The position numbers and the translations under genes were made by a program. Below the pieces are notes generated by a model that was given only the letters and a program-made list of their open reading frames with translations, was not told the DNA's origin and did no database searches. A stretch of 64,000 nucleotides of DNA from Sabellastarte sp. h YS-2021 (Eukaryota; Annelida; Polychaeta; Sabellida; Sabellidae), in NCBI GenBank assembly GCA_964017235.1, contig OZ024933.1, positions 7,195,962 to 7,259,961 of the forward strand, in the 5' to 3' direction. Shown here piece after piece: positions 19,256 through 29,675 of the stretch; position 1 is the stretch's first letter, and the number at the start of each line of letters is the position of its first letter.

Positions 19256-19344
19256 TTGTCCATTGGATAGGATGTATTAACGCAATAAAATTGCAAATTT
19301 AATAAGTAAATTAAATTTTTATAAGTTAATACCCTATCCAATGG
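19256..19344 (+). repeat. Internal complementary region of B
   Basis: The left half is the reverse complement of 13257-13292 and the right half is the reverse complement of 19568-19620. The joint CGCAATAAAATTGCAA corresponds to the joined outer ends. Confidence 0.92.
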
Positions 19345-19405
19345 CCACACAAGACCCTCCCACTGACCACGCTATCAGATTACTAGGGGTCTAACAGGTT
19401 TAGAC

Positions 19406-19623
19406 AACGAAAAAGATGCTATGACGTCACGCTGTCTAGACAGGATGGAAGTACGACACGCCATCTGGCGAGTGCACAACACTGGACCGGCCTGGCCGGT
19501 GGTAACACAGGACGTCTTTTTCTGGCGTTTGGCGGGCTGGTTTGCGCCGACCGGACAAGCTATTGTCCATTGGATAGGGTATTAACTTATAAAAATTTAA
19601 TTTACTTATTAAATTTGCAATTT
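19406..19623 (+). repeat. Right inverted terminal repeat of B
   Basis: Matches the reverse complement of the left repeat from the ACGAAAAAGATG end outward, including TGACGTCA. It ends with the AT-rich tail that is present only on the right side. Confidence 0.9.
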
Positions 19624-19658
19624 CGACAAAATCACTAATGTAGCAAATTTCTTTTCAG

Positions 19659-19682
19659 GTACAAATGAACCTTCTACCTCAG
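19659..19682 (+). CDS. Host gene mini-exon: stalk peptide
   Basis: 24 bases between TTTCTTTTCAG and GTAGGTT, phase 1 at both ends. It encodes about eight residues (S/TNEPSTS), a Ser/Thr/Pro linker between the second Ig domain and the membrane. The upstream polypyrimidine tract and a branch-like CTAAT at about 19634 are all that separates it from DIRS B. Confidence 0.65.
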
Positions 19683-20253
19683 GTAGGTTATTTGTGAGAC
19701 ATATATTTATATACTCCTTATCTGTTGCCACTGAAAAATCCTTGGTTGTTCCCACCTTTAATCCTTGGATTTACAGAATTCTAACTGTAAAACTCCTTAA
19801 TTGCAGATATGGCAGTCCCAAAGTACCCCCCCCCCCCACACACACACACATTGTCACCTTTCAGGTGTCAGCTTAAGGCTCGCCTGTTTCATAAAGCCTT
19901 ACCTCTAGGACAAACTATCCTCTATTTGCGCAAATGTTTTCTGAGGCAGACTTTTCTGGCCACGGATTTATGATTTTGCTTCTTTCCTTTATGTTCTATC
20001 ATGCCTTAGAATTTGATGAACACAAAAATTAAGCACACTAAAAGGTTGTAAATAATAAAAAATAAGAAGTTCTATTTTGTATTTTTTATGACACACCACC
20101 TACAAGATTTTATTTTAGTTCGAATCTCTTGTGCAAATGTACTTCATTTCACTATGAATATTCTAATTGCTTTCAGACTTTCAGTTTTACTTTTTTTATC
20201 AGATTGTCTTTTATGTATAGTAAATACACAAAGAAAATTTCTGACTCTGGTTG
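19683..20253 (+). other. Intron sequence with a C/CA simple repeat
   Basis: A run of C followed by CA repeats lies near 19828-19851. I recognise nothing else. Confidence 0.6.
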
Positions 20254-20850
20254 TTACCCCACAGCCCTTATACCTCTTTCACATTTCAGGCAGTATCACC
20301 TGCTGTAAGTCGGTTTTGGTGAAACGTCCCTATCCTTGAATCACTGCCCAACGTCCATTTACAAACTTGCGATTCAGTGGTGAACTGTCCATTACCCTAC
20401 ACGTCCTACAGAAATTTTAAAATGTTAAAAATTTCCACCACTGAATTTGGAACCATGAGCATGCACGGATGATTTCACGCCGGCACATATGAATTTCTTG
20501 CTACTGTAACTGAAGGTGTGGTCCATGGTGTATAAGATTGTGACGTGGTACGCCACTGTGACACAAGTTTGTGTACGAATCTCAAACATTAGTTAAGTGA
20601 CAGATACGTTTCGTGAAAAGCCTATAACCATGAATTATAGCGCCTGTAGTGTGAACAACTCGGACAAAATGGGAAGCGGTTTCGCTGCTGAGGAACACCT
20701 GTTACTGTCTGACATACCGCCTGTAGTGTGAAAAACTCGGATGAAATGGGGCAACCTGGGAGGTAGTTTCACCGCCGAGGAATACATTGAACTGCAGGAC
20801 ATATCGCCTGTAGTGTGAAAGGGATATTAAGGGCTGTCGGGGTGTTGTTT
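20254..20850 (+). mobile_element. Palindromic terminus of a Helentron-like element (copy H0), split by a MITE
   Basis: TTACCCCACAGCCCTTA at 20254 and AGGGCTGTCGGGG at 20830 are the two arms of the palindrome seen unbroken at 43861. The body satellite is not present after it. Confidence 0.55.
20271..20826 (+). mobile_element. Harbinger-like MITE with TTA target duplication
   Basis: A 556-bp unit with imperfect 21-bp terminal inverted repeats (TACCTCTTTCACA... / ...TGTGAAAGGGATA, 17 of 21 matching). It is flanked by TTA at 20268-20270 and 20827-20829. The right half has three copies of GCCTGTAGTGTGAA spaced by about 80-100 bp. No transposase is encoded. The TTA duplication suits PIF/Harbinger elements. 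Confidence 0.75.
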
Positions 20851-21009
20851 TTATTATGCTTCTGTATATAGTCCTACCTTGATAAAAATTAATAATAAAA
20901 GACAAAATCATAATATATATGGCACCTCTTCATAGCACTTACAGCTGTGCAGTTATGCAGAACATTGTAAACTGTTTTGTTAATTCATTTCAATTTTCAA
21001 CTGTACAGT

Positions 21010-21255
21010 GAAATGCCTTTTTATTATGTCATTATGTGGCATTGGCGTCTGTGTCTTAGTGAACAACTTTTCCTCCAAAAGTACAAGGCCCAGAGACATG
21101 CTGGTTTTTCCAAAGATACCTTATCTATCAAGGATGAAAAATTGTTGAAGGCATGTTCTGTTCCCCAGAGCCATTACAAGTGAGGTACCCTCACCCAAAG
21201 TGTGTACCAGGCCATAAGTAGATTTCCTTGTGTGAGTATCAGGCCAGTCCATTGA
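21010..21255 (+). mobile_element. Fragment of the header of element J (satellite-free)
   Basis: It matches 46076-46420: CTCCAAAAGTACAAGGCCCAG, GATACCTTATCTATC, GATGAAAAATTGTT, then GAGGTACCC and CTTGTGTGAGTAT. The satellite and far end are missing. Confidence 0.6.
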
Positions 21256-21539
21256 CATTAGCCCACCAGGACAGTTACTTAGGCTGTCTAAGCGCTTGAA
21301 TAAAACAAGACACCCTTACTGCTCTGAGAAACTCACCTTTGCACACAAGTTACTTGTTTCCGGATCATTTACTTGCAAAGGCAGAAGAAAAGATGTCACA
21401 CAATTAAGAGAAGTGTTCTACTGGTAGCTCTCAAAAGAAACCCAGTCACTATCAGTCTGATAAGCAAGCACCGGAACTTAACTGGAAGTCTGGTGTACCA
21501 GATTGAAATAACTTGAGCACAGAATGCAGAATCACATTT

Positions 21540-21596
21540 TTATGTCCCAATTGTTGCATTAGATGTACCTGTAGGGGCCAGATTGCACCAATTTTT
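21540..21596 (+). pseudogene. DIRS fragment F, Cys-rich/RT N-terminus piece
   Basis: The stretch around TGTACCTGTAGGGGCCAGAT aligns with the Cys-rich/RT start of B (about 15925-15965). It stops at a T5 run where element H2 begins. Confidence 0.5.
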
Positions 21597-22255
21597 ACCC
21601 CACAGCCCTTGTCGGGGTATTGTTGTCACCCATGATGTCCTGATAGGCGGGTGGTTGGGCAGATAGGCGGGCATTGGGAAAAAATTTGTACAGGTTGTAT
21701 CTCAGAAACCATAAGGTGTAGGAAGTTGATACTTGGTGGGGAAATTGGTTAGGGGGTCTATGTGTACAACATTATGGTGTAACCTTGATTTGACTTTTGA
21801 CCTTGCTAGAGTGACCTTGACATATAAAATCTTTTTCGGGCTATACCTCAGAAACTGTAAGGTGCCCATAGTGACCTTGACCTATAATGTCCTGTCCGAG
21901 CTATGTCTTGGAAGTTAATACGTAGTAAGGACATTGGTTCGGGCTTATAGATGTGCAATGTTATGGTGTGACTTTGAATCGACCTTTGATCTTGCTGTAA
22001 TAACCTTGACCTTTAAAATTTTGTCCAGGCAATATCTCTGAAACCGTAAAGTGTAGGAGGTTGATAGTTGGTATTGACATTGCTTAGGGGTTGTAGGTGT
22101 GCATCATGATTTTTTCTTTCTCTTAGACGTTATTTTCTCTACTTAAGTATCATTTGGACCTTTATCTAACTTACACTGCTCTGAAAGTATCCCAATCTTT
22201 GTACTGTTTAACTACTTTTATGTCTCATGGTGTTGAAAACTATTTCCCCTGGCTG
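21597..22255 (+). mobile_element. Satellite-bearing Helentron-like element (copy H2)
   Basis: Begins after T5 with ACCCCACAGCCCTTGTCGGG (palindrome partly deleted). It then has two to three diverged 146-bp satellite units and the 3' segment ending TTTCCCCTGGCTG, truncated before the terminal hairpin. It is inserted in DIRS fragment F. Confidence 0.7.
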
Positions 22256-23615
22256 ATGATGGAGGCAATTCATGCACTTGTGACCAAAAATGCAGTAGAA
22301 GTGGTCACACATCAAGCATCTCTGGAGTTTTACAACTGGCTTTTTCTGGTTCCCACACCCAACAATCAGTGGAGACCTATACTAGACCTCAGTACCCTGA
22401 ACAAATTTCTAAAAACAGAAATTCAAAATGAGGACAATAGAAACAATAGAAAAATGCAAAAATCAGAAACTTCTCTCCAGGCCCACCTGTCCTGTCTGGC
22501 ATTTGATGTCCATAATAGCGTTACTCACAGCCACATAGAAGCAAGTCCACCTAGGTTGACTCCACATGAGCCCGATACAGTGGTACTTGAAAAACAATTG
22601 GAGAATACCAGAACTACTAGAAAAGGTGATCCCCATTCCCAGATCTCTCAACCCCATCAAATTTAGTGGCAGCAGGAAAAAAAATGTGCTTCAGGGTCAA
22701 CTATTACACCCACTAAAACATGCTCTGCAAATCTTTACAGACGCACCAAAAGAAATGTGGGACGCTCACTTAAGGAATCACACTGCAAGGGGAACCTGGT
22801 CTCTTCCAGAAAGCAAGTTCCACATAAATTACCTGGAGCTAAAGGCTGTCTTTCTGGCCCTAAAAGGGTTTCAAGACCTCTGCCTGAACAACATAGTTTT
22901 CATAGGTACATACAACACCACAGTGGTTGCCTACATAAACAAGGAAGGGGGGATGAAGTCAGGCCCTCTGTTTGCCCGACTGCGGAGAATCCGGACCTGG
23001 TGCTTCAGGAAGCAGGTGACTCTCAAAACCTGATACATTCCAAGCTGGCTGAATGTGATAGCGGACAAGCTATCCATACTATTCCAGACCATCCAGACAG
23101 AATGGTCCTTCCTTCCAGAGGTCTTCCAGTCAATATGCTCCCGGTGACACAAGCCTCAAGTGCACTTTTTGCCACCAGGGTCAACAACAAATTACCTTTG
23201 TTTGTATCACTAGTTCCAGACCCCCTAGCATGGGCAATGGATGCACTCACCCTGCCATAGGAGGATCTGGACCCGTATGCCTTTCCACCGGTAGCCATCT
23301 TGGGCAACGTGGTGGAGAACTTGCATGACTACCTGCAAGAGAATCATTCTGATTGCTCTAGGGTGGCCCAACATGCCTTGGTTTTGGGACCTAGTGGTCA
23401 TGTCAAGCCAGATTGCATTGTACCTGCCCAATCTGTTGACTGAACCATTCAATCAGATCGTTCACAGGAATATGTCAAACCTAAATTGCTGTATGCCTGG
23501 CTCCTAGAGCCTCAGCTATCAAGGAGCAGGGCTTCTTTGAGGCAGTGGCAGCACGAATTGAGGCTACTCAAGAGTCCCAATCAGATCAGTCTATGAGGCA
23601 AAGTGGACCATTTTT
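22256..23615 (+). pseudogene. pol: DIRS fragment F: RT/RNase H remnants
   Basis: Close to element B. It contains LFLVPTPNNQWRPILDLS (about 22350), then a deletion removing the RT palm including YLDD. RNase H remnants follow (LQIFTDAP about 22725; the ATDNTT block mutated at about 22905), then WPNMPWFWDL (about 23360) and the start of the recombinase. It ends at T5 (23611-23615), where element G is inserted. Confidence 0.85.
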
Positions 23616-26600
23616 AGCTTACTGGCCAAAGGCCGTAAGCTAATGGCATGGCCTGGCGTCGTCTTCGTTGTTGTTGTTGGCGGCGTCGTCAACAATTTTT
23701 TCCAGCCTCTTCTCCTCAGAAACTACTGCACCGATTTCTTTGAAATTTGGTATGGAGCTTCCTTGGGTAGAGGACTATCATTTTTCCTGTTTTTCAACCA
23801 ATCAGAGAAGTCACATGACCAAAAACATGTTTTTCAAAAGGGTGTGCTTGTCTGGATGATAACTTAAAAAGCGCTTCACGTATTCACATGAAATTTTGCA
23901 AGTAGGTTCGTTATATACATGTCTGGAAATCAATAACTTTTCGAAGTAATCCAATACAAAATGGCCGACTTATTAATGATTTACTAAATGTCTCGATTTT
24001 TCTTAGCGCTGAAAAAACAAAAACATGTTTATCTCAGAAACGGTGCGAGATAGAACGATTTCGTCGAAATTTTTGACCCATGGGGTTTCTAAGCATACTC
24101 TAGGCAATTTTCAAAAAATTTTCCCCTCCCCAAAAATGGCGGCCATTTTGAATTTTCAATTTTTTGCCAAAAATGGAAAAACACAAAATTGCTTGTATCT
24201 CCTTAACCGTGCGAGATAGAGCGATTTCGTCGAAATTTTCGACCCACAGGGTATCTCAGAAATGTAGTCTCAGCAATTTTCAAAAAATTTTCCCCTCCCA
24301 AAAATGGCGGCCATTTTGAATTTTCGAATTTTTGCCAAAAATGGAAAAACGCAAAATTGCTTGTATCTCCTTAACCGTGCGAGCTAGAGCGATTTCATCG
24401 AAATTTTCAACCCCCTGGGTATCAAAGGTATGTACTCTTGGCAATTTTCAAAAAATTTTCCCCTCCCCAAAAATGGCGTCCATTTTGAATTTTCGAATTT
24501 TTGCTTGTATCTCCTTAACCGTGCGAGATAGAGCGATTTCGTCGAAATTTTCGACCCTCAGGGCATCAAAGGAATGTAAACTTGGCAATTTTCAAAAAAT
24601 TTTCCCCTCCCCAGAAATGGCGGCTATTTTGAATTTTCGTTTTTTGCCAAAAATGGAAGAAACACAAAATTGCTTGTATCTCCTTAACTGTGCGAGATAG
24701 AGCGATTTCGTCGAAATTTTCGACCCACAGGGTATCAAGGGAATGTACTCTTGGCAATTTTCAAAAAATTTTCCCCTCCCCAAAAATGGCGGCCATTTTG
24801 AATTTTCGAATTTTTGCCAAAAATGGAAAAACACAAAATTGCTTGTATCTCCTTAGCTGTGCGAGATAGAGCGATTTCGTCAAAATTTTCGACCCCCAGG
24901 GTATCTTAGGAATGTATTCTTGGCAATTTTCAAAAAATTTTCCCCTCCCCAAAAATGGCGGCCATTTTGAATTTTCGATTTTTTGCCAAGAATGGCAAAA
25001 CACAAAATTGCTTGTATCTCCTTAACCGTGCGAGATAGAGCGATTTCGTCGAAATTTTCGACCCACAGGGTATCAAAACAATGTATTCTTGGCGATTTTC
25101 AAAAAATTTTCCCCTCTCCAAAAATGGCGGCCATTTTGAATTTTCGAATTGTTGCCAAAAATGGAAAATCACAAAATTTCTTGTTTCTTCTTAACCGTGC
25201 GAGATGAGCGATTTCTTCGAAATTTTCGACCCGCAGGGTATCAAAGGAATGTACACTCGGCAATTTTCAAAAAATTTTCCCCTCCCCAGAAATGGCGGCC
25301 ATTTTGAATTTTCGTTTTTCTCCCCCAAAATGGCGGCCATTTTGAATTTTCAAATTTTTGCCAAAAATGGAAAAGTAAAAAATTGCTTCTATCTCCGTAA
25401 CCGTGCGAGATAGAGCAGTTTTGTCAAAATTTTCGATCCACAGGGTATGTAGAAAATGTACTCTTGGCAATTTTCAAAAAATTTTCCCCTCCCCAAAAAT
25501 GGCGGCCATTTTGTATTTTCGATTTTTTGCCAAAAAATGGCAAAATACAAAATTGCTTGTTTATCCTTAACCATGCGAGATAGAGCGATTTCGTCGAAAT
25601 TTTCGACCCACAGGGTATCAAAGGAATGTACACTTGGTGATTTTCAAAAAATTTTCCCCTCCCCAGAAATGGCGGCTATTTCGAATTTTCGTTTTTTGCC
25701 AAAAATGGAAAAAACACAAAACTGCTTCTATCTCCTTAACCGTGTGAGATAGAGCGATTTCGTCAAAATTTTCGACCCACAGGGTATCAAAGGAATGTAC
25801 TCTTGGCAATTTTCAAAAAATTTTCCCCTCCCCAAAAATGGCGGCTATTTTGAATTTTCGAATTTTTGCCAAAAATGGAAAAACACAAAATTGCTTGTAT
25901 CTCCTTAACTGCGAGATAGAGCGATTTCGTCAAAATTTTCGATCCATAGGGTATCTGTCATATGTACTCTTGGCAATTTTTAAAAAATTTTCCCCTCCCC
26001 AGAAATGGCAGCCATTTTGAATTTTCGAATTTTTTCCAAAAATGGAAAAACACAAAATTGCTTGTATCTCCTTAACCGTGCGAGATAGAATGATTTCGTC
26101 GAAATTTTCGACCCACAGGGTATCTCAGAAATGGACTGTTTGCAATTTCAAAAAATTTTATTTTTGAATTTTTGCTGAAATTGGCAAAACCCGAATTTGC
26201 TTCCATCTCCTTAACCGTGCAAGATACAGTGATTTCGTCGAAATTTTTGACCCATAGGATATCTAAGAAATGTACTGTTTGGCAATTTAAAAAAAAATTC
26301 CTATTCCCACATATGGCGGCCATTTTGAATTTTCAAATTTTTACTAAAAATGGAAAAACAGAAATTTCCTTATCTCCTTAACCGTGCAAAATAGAGTGAT
26401 TTCTTTTTACCTACAGGGTATCTAATCAATGTACTCTTGGCAATTTTTGAATTTTTGCCAAAAATCGATAAACACAAGTTTGCTTCTATCTCCTTAACCA
26501 TGCAAGATAGAGCGATTTCGGCGAAATCTTGGACCCAACCAATGCAAAAAGGCATGAGCTGAAATAATTTACATGTATACTAATAAGTACCTAAGCATCA

Positions 26601-26857
26601 TTGATATATTTTACAAATGAAACAGGGTCTTGTAAGACTACTGTACAATTTTTGCAAAAAGGTTCATGGGGTGGACATTACACATGATAATGTGTGTTCT
26701 TCTATGCTGTCCTGTTTCTATTCATATGTCGCAGCCACTATCAACGGGTATCCTATTTCTAGTTTTACATTTATTGTTGTATAACATAGCACAAAAAAGT
26801 ATTTCGGTGGGACAACCACAACATGCGGGTCGCCAGTAAGCAGCAGGCCTTGGCCTA
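23616..26857 (+). mobile_element. Satellite-bearing Helentron-like element G inserted in a DIRS recombinase
   Basis: The left end is a palindrome with arms AGCTTAC and GTAAGCT around GGCC-AAA-GGCC (23616-23641). A GTC/GGC-rich header follows. The body is a satellite array (24010-26540). The right end has GCCAGTAAGC (26832-26841), the inverse of the left arm, then the hairpin AGGCCTTGGCCT (26845-26856). T5 is present on both sides, and the interrupted recombinase frame resumes after it. No protein is encoded. Confidence 0.75.
24010..26540 (+). repeat. Satellite array, about 16 units of about 169 bp
   Basis: Each unit has TATCTCCTTAACCGTGCGAG, GATTTCGTCGAAATTTTCGA, a CCCTCCCCAAAAATGGCGG segment and a palindrome AAAATGGCGGCCATTTT. 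Units vary by small indels; the last three are the most diverged and lose the palindrome. Long open frames on both strands are by-products of the repeat, not genes. Confidence 0.9.
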
Positions 26858-26985
26858 TTTTTATAAAGTGGTGCCACAGCAATCAGGTGGAATTCAGGGC
26901 AGCCCCTATAAAGTCAATAGCTGACTTCCTGCTGTACCCCTTCCAAGACAGGAAACTTCAGCCAAGTACCAAATTCATGACACTC
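26858..26985 (+). pseudogene. DIRS fragment F: recombinase N-terminal piece
   Basis: It resumes the recombinase after element G. The + strand reads similar to TKWCHSNQVEFRAAPIKSIA and DFLLYPFQDRKLQPST, then is lost. Confidence 0.75.
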
Positions 26986-27077
26986 TGAAATTATGTTTGG
27001 ATGTGACATATTATAAGTTGTGTTAATCAAAATTCTAAAGCATTTACTCAAACACCATGTGTTATTCTGTATTTCAG

Positions 27078-27173
27078 GTGATAGGGTACATACAAATGTC
27101 ATTGTCATTATTGGTGTTCTAGTGCCTCTGTGCATTATACTTACTCTACTACTTGTATATCTGAGGAGAGAAT
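27078..27173 (+). CDS. Host gene exon: transmembrane segment
   Basis: It lies between TGTATTTCAG and GTAAGT, has 32 codons and is phase 1 at both ends. It encodes a hydrophobic helix (VIVIIGVLVPLCIILTLLLV) followed by YLRRE, a positive stop-transfer signal. This marks the product as a type I single-pass membrane protein with the Ig domains outside. Confidence 0.85.
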
Positions 27174-27682
27174 GTAAGTATGCAACATATGCTTTTTACA
27201 AAAGACTTTTTTTTGTCAAATATTTAAATGTCAATATGAATTTGTAATTTTAATGGTTGACACTCAAATATAGTATTCATTCTAATGGTGTGTGACTGTG
27301 TGTACATTTTCAAAAGGTAAACTTTTATTGGTTATAATATTTTATATAGTGCTGACAACCTTTTCAGGGAAGATTGTAATCGCAAAACACCAAGCTGTGC
27401 CATGTATTTAATTCATATGCTGAATGAAAGCTCTTTTGATACTGGATTTTGAATATAGGAGTCTTTGTTTGCATAGGTGAGCCCATTGAAAGTCATAACT
27501 AGTTTGCTGTCTGGATCATAAGTTCATTTTATTTTATGCCTCTGGCCCTTTATGATATGATTGTTGATAAAATTTAATATTTAATAGATAAAAAATAAAT
27601 CTTCAAAACACCAACTGTCAGGGTCATTATAAGATTTTCTCCAGCCTTTACATTTGTACAGCATGCTTTGTTTAACCAGTAT
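27174..27682 (+). other. Intron sequence, no feature recognised
   Basis: AT-rich, with no repeats or frames I can support. It ends at the left boundary of DIRS C. Confidence 0.5.
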
Positions 27683-27870
27683 TTTTATAGCGAAATACCC
27701 TTACCATTTCCTAACAGTAGCTATTTGTTGGAGCCATCCAACCCAATGGCCAACGCAGAGATGCGATTTTAAGGTTTACTAACAACCTGAACCAAGCCAT
27801 TGGGTTACAGTAGTCGGTCCTCCCACCAAGTAGGTCACATGACCACATTGTTTACTTCATTATTTTTGTT
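27683..27870 (+). repeat. Left inverted terminal repeat of C
   Basis: Reverse complement of 33280-33470. It holds an internal inverted pair AACCCAATGG / CCATTGGGTT and a palindromic GTCACATGAC (E-box-like) near 27836. Confidence 0.85.
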
Positions 27871-27962
27871 GGCCATCAACAGTAGAGACGTGTTTTTGGA
27901 AAATCTTTGAAGAATTTAAAGTTTTCAGGGATTATTTCATTTTTTATTGAGATTTTTGAATC

Positions 27963-29675
27963 ATGGCGAATAATAAAGATTCATCAGATTCTAAATCTAA
28001 GAAATCCAGTTTTTGTGGACATATTATGTTATGGTTTGATAATCACAGATATTGCTACAAATGTCGTGAATCTGGCAAGGGTGATGACCTTTGTACCCTT
28101 AAGAAGGATTGCCTTCTTTGCATTGCTTTTTCTGAAGATCAAAAGCGAAAACTCACTGAAAAACTATCAAAAGGTAAGAAATCTTTGAAAGAATCTACCT
28201 TGCAAAAAGAAAAGGACAAGATAGACGATTCCATATTGGATGAAGAAGACAGTTCGGTAGGAATGTCTTCTCATTCTGTGGTTGCTGGCCAGATGTCAGG
28301 TTCAAACAGCCAGATGTTGGCAGCGATCCTCTCACAACTTACAACCCTAACGAATAGAATCTCTGCTATTGAAAACAAGGATTCCCCTGCAGAGGCGGAC
28401 ATATTGGTTGCCAGGGAATCTATGGGAAGGACGAGTTCCCAATGCAAGAGGAGATCTACATCCACTACACTTTCTTCCGAAGAGTCGCATTCAAAACGAC
28501 CTGTGGAGGAAAATCCCTCTACGTCTGCGACTGTAGACCATCGAGTTTCGATACCTGCTAAAAGAGTGAGGGTAGATTTGTCAGATGACGGGGAATATGA
28601 TTCCTCTCAAGAAGACAAACAGCCAGTTCCTTCTTATTCAGATACCCGGTTGGCTATAAAGAAATGGTTGGACATTGCTATCACTGAGACTGATACAATC
28701 ATAGCCCCTTCAGTGTTTTCACAAGCTTCAAAGCTAAAGAAGTCTGCAGAAGTCTCCTTAGCCTTACCACCTGCTGAGAATAAGGTTAGTTTGTCAGATT
28801 TCAAGGAATATGAGGCTTCGGGTGTTTCAAAGGAACATGATTCCTTGAAAACCAAGTCTTCCAGAAGGAATCCTTTGCCAAGAGGTCAATTTTTGAGCTT
28901 TGATAGACCACCCATGAAGTGGTATAATATTTCACCTCAACCTCATGCAGTGGCAGCTCCCAAGTTGCAGGATGCATTCAGGAACATTACCTCAGCTCAG
29001 TTTCAAATGCCTTCTTCTATTTCAACACCATGGAAGCAGTTTACTCTATGGGAGACTGTAAACAGAGAGAATATCAATGTCTTGAATCATATTTTTTGGT
29101 TTAATTCAGCCAACTGCAAGGCTACAGAAGAGATGGAGAGGCAGTTTGCTATTATAAGATCTGCTGAGAATGAAACAGATTTTAACAATGCTCTGGAATA
29201 TGTGCAGGAGTGTCTGCAGTTACAGACTTCAGTCAACCAGTCTGTGGGGAAGGCCTTGGATTCTTTGCTTGGCAGTTCTATGACCATGACAGCAAACATG
29301 CTACTGAGCAGGAGAGATAATTATTTAAAGAGCTGTTCAAAGGATGTTACTGAGGATGCCTTTAGCAAGTTAAGGAATGCTCCTTTTACTTCTAATGAAG
29401 TGTTTCCAGTGGATATGCTCTCTGAGGTTCAGAAAAATTTCATTCAGTGGTCCCATGTGAATAGGGATTCCAGAAGTAGAGATTCCAGGAAGGAACACAC
29501 TTCAAGGCATGAGGACAAAAGGGATAATAGGTCTCAGAATAGGTCTTTTCGACCCTATCATGACAACTCTTCATCTACCTCAACAAAGAGCAATGTATCC
29601 TCTTCAGTTGGAAATAGGGGAAGAGGTTCCTACTCCTGCAGGCCTTTCAGAGGCAGGGGTGGCAGGAGGAAGTGA
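27963..29675 (+). CDS. gag: gag of element C
   Basis: An intact 570-codon frame from ATG 27963. The N-terminus has the DIRS Cys/His motif (CGHIMLWFDNHRYCYKC, then CLLC). A Lys-rich linker, a Ser/Thr-rich acidic region and a central domain with MKWYNISPQP (about 28915) follow, and an Arg/Gly-rich tail (GNRGRGSYSCRPFRGRGG). It ends AGG AAG TGA CTG, with RT in the +1 frame directly behind. The product is expected to bind element RNA. Confidence 0.88.
   Translation: MANNKDSSDSKSKKSSFCGHIMLWFDNHRYCYKCRESGKGDDLCTLKKDCLLCIAFSEDQKRKLTEKLSKGKKSLKESTLQKEKDKIDDSILDEEDSSVGMSSHSVVAGQMSGSNSQMLAAILSQLTTLTNRISAIENKDSPAEADILVARESMGRTSSQCKRRSTSTTLSSEESHSKRPVEENPSTSATVDHRVSIPAKRVRVDLSDDGEYDSSQEDKQPVPSYSDTRLAIKKWLDIAITETDTIIAPSVFSQASKLKKSAEVSLALPPAENKVSLSDFKEYEASGVSKEHDSLKTKSSRRNPLPRGQFLSFDRPPMKWYNISPQPHAVAAPKLQDAFRNITSAQFQMPSSISTPWKQFTLWETVNRENINVLNHIFWFNSANCKATEEMERQFAIIRSAENETDFNNALEYVQECLQLQTSVNQSVGKALDSLLGSSMTMTANMLLSRRDNYLKSCSKDVTEDAFSKLRNAPFTSNEVFPVDMLSEVQKNFIQWSHVNRDSRSRDSRKEHTSRHEDKRDNRSQNRSFRPYHDNSSSTSTKSNVSSSVGNRGRGSYSCRPFRGRGGRRK

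Larger units (their letters stand above)
13257..19623 (+). mobile_element. DIRS-type retrotransposon B, complete ends
   Basis: The left inverted terminal repeat (13257-13454), gag, RT/RNase H, recombinase, internal complementary region (19256-19344) and right inverted repeat (19406-19623) are all present. The right end is TTGCAATTT and the left end TTTTATTGCG; the internal region contains their joint with TTT shared once. The host exon at 19659 starts 35 bp after the element. Lesions are few: one shift in gag and one in-frame stop in RNase H. Confidence 0.95.

Noticed and set aside
24332-26381. Repeated open frames of about 60-120 codons on both strands in the 169-bp satellite
   Set aside because: They follow the repeat unit, appear in overlapping frames on both strands and show no codon-level conservation; the array is non-coding.
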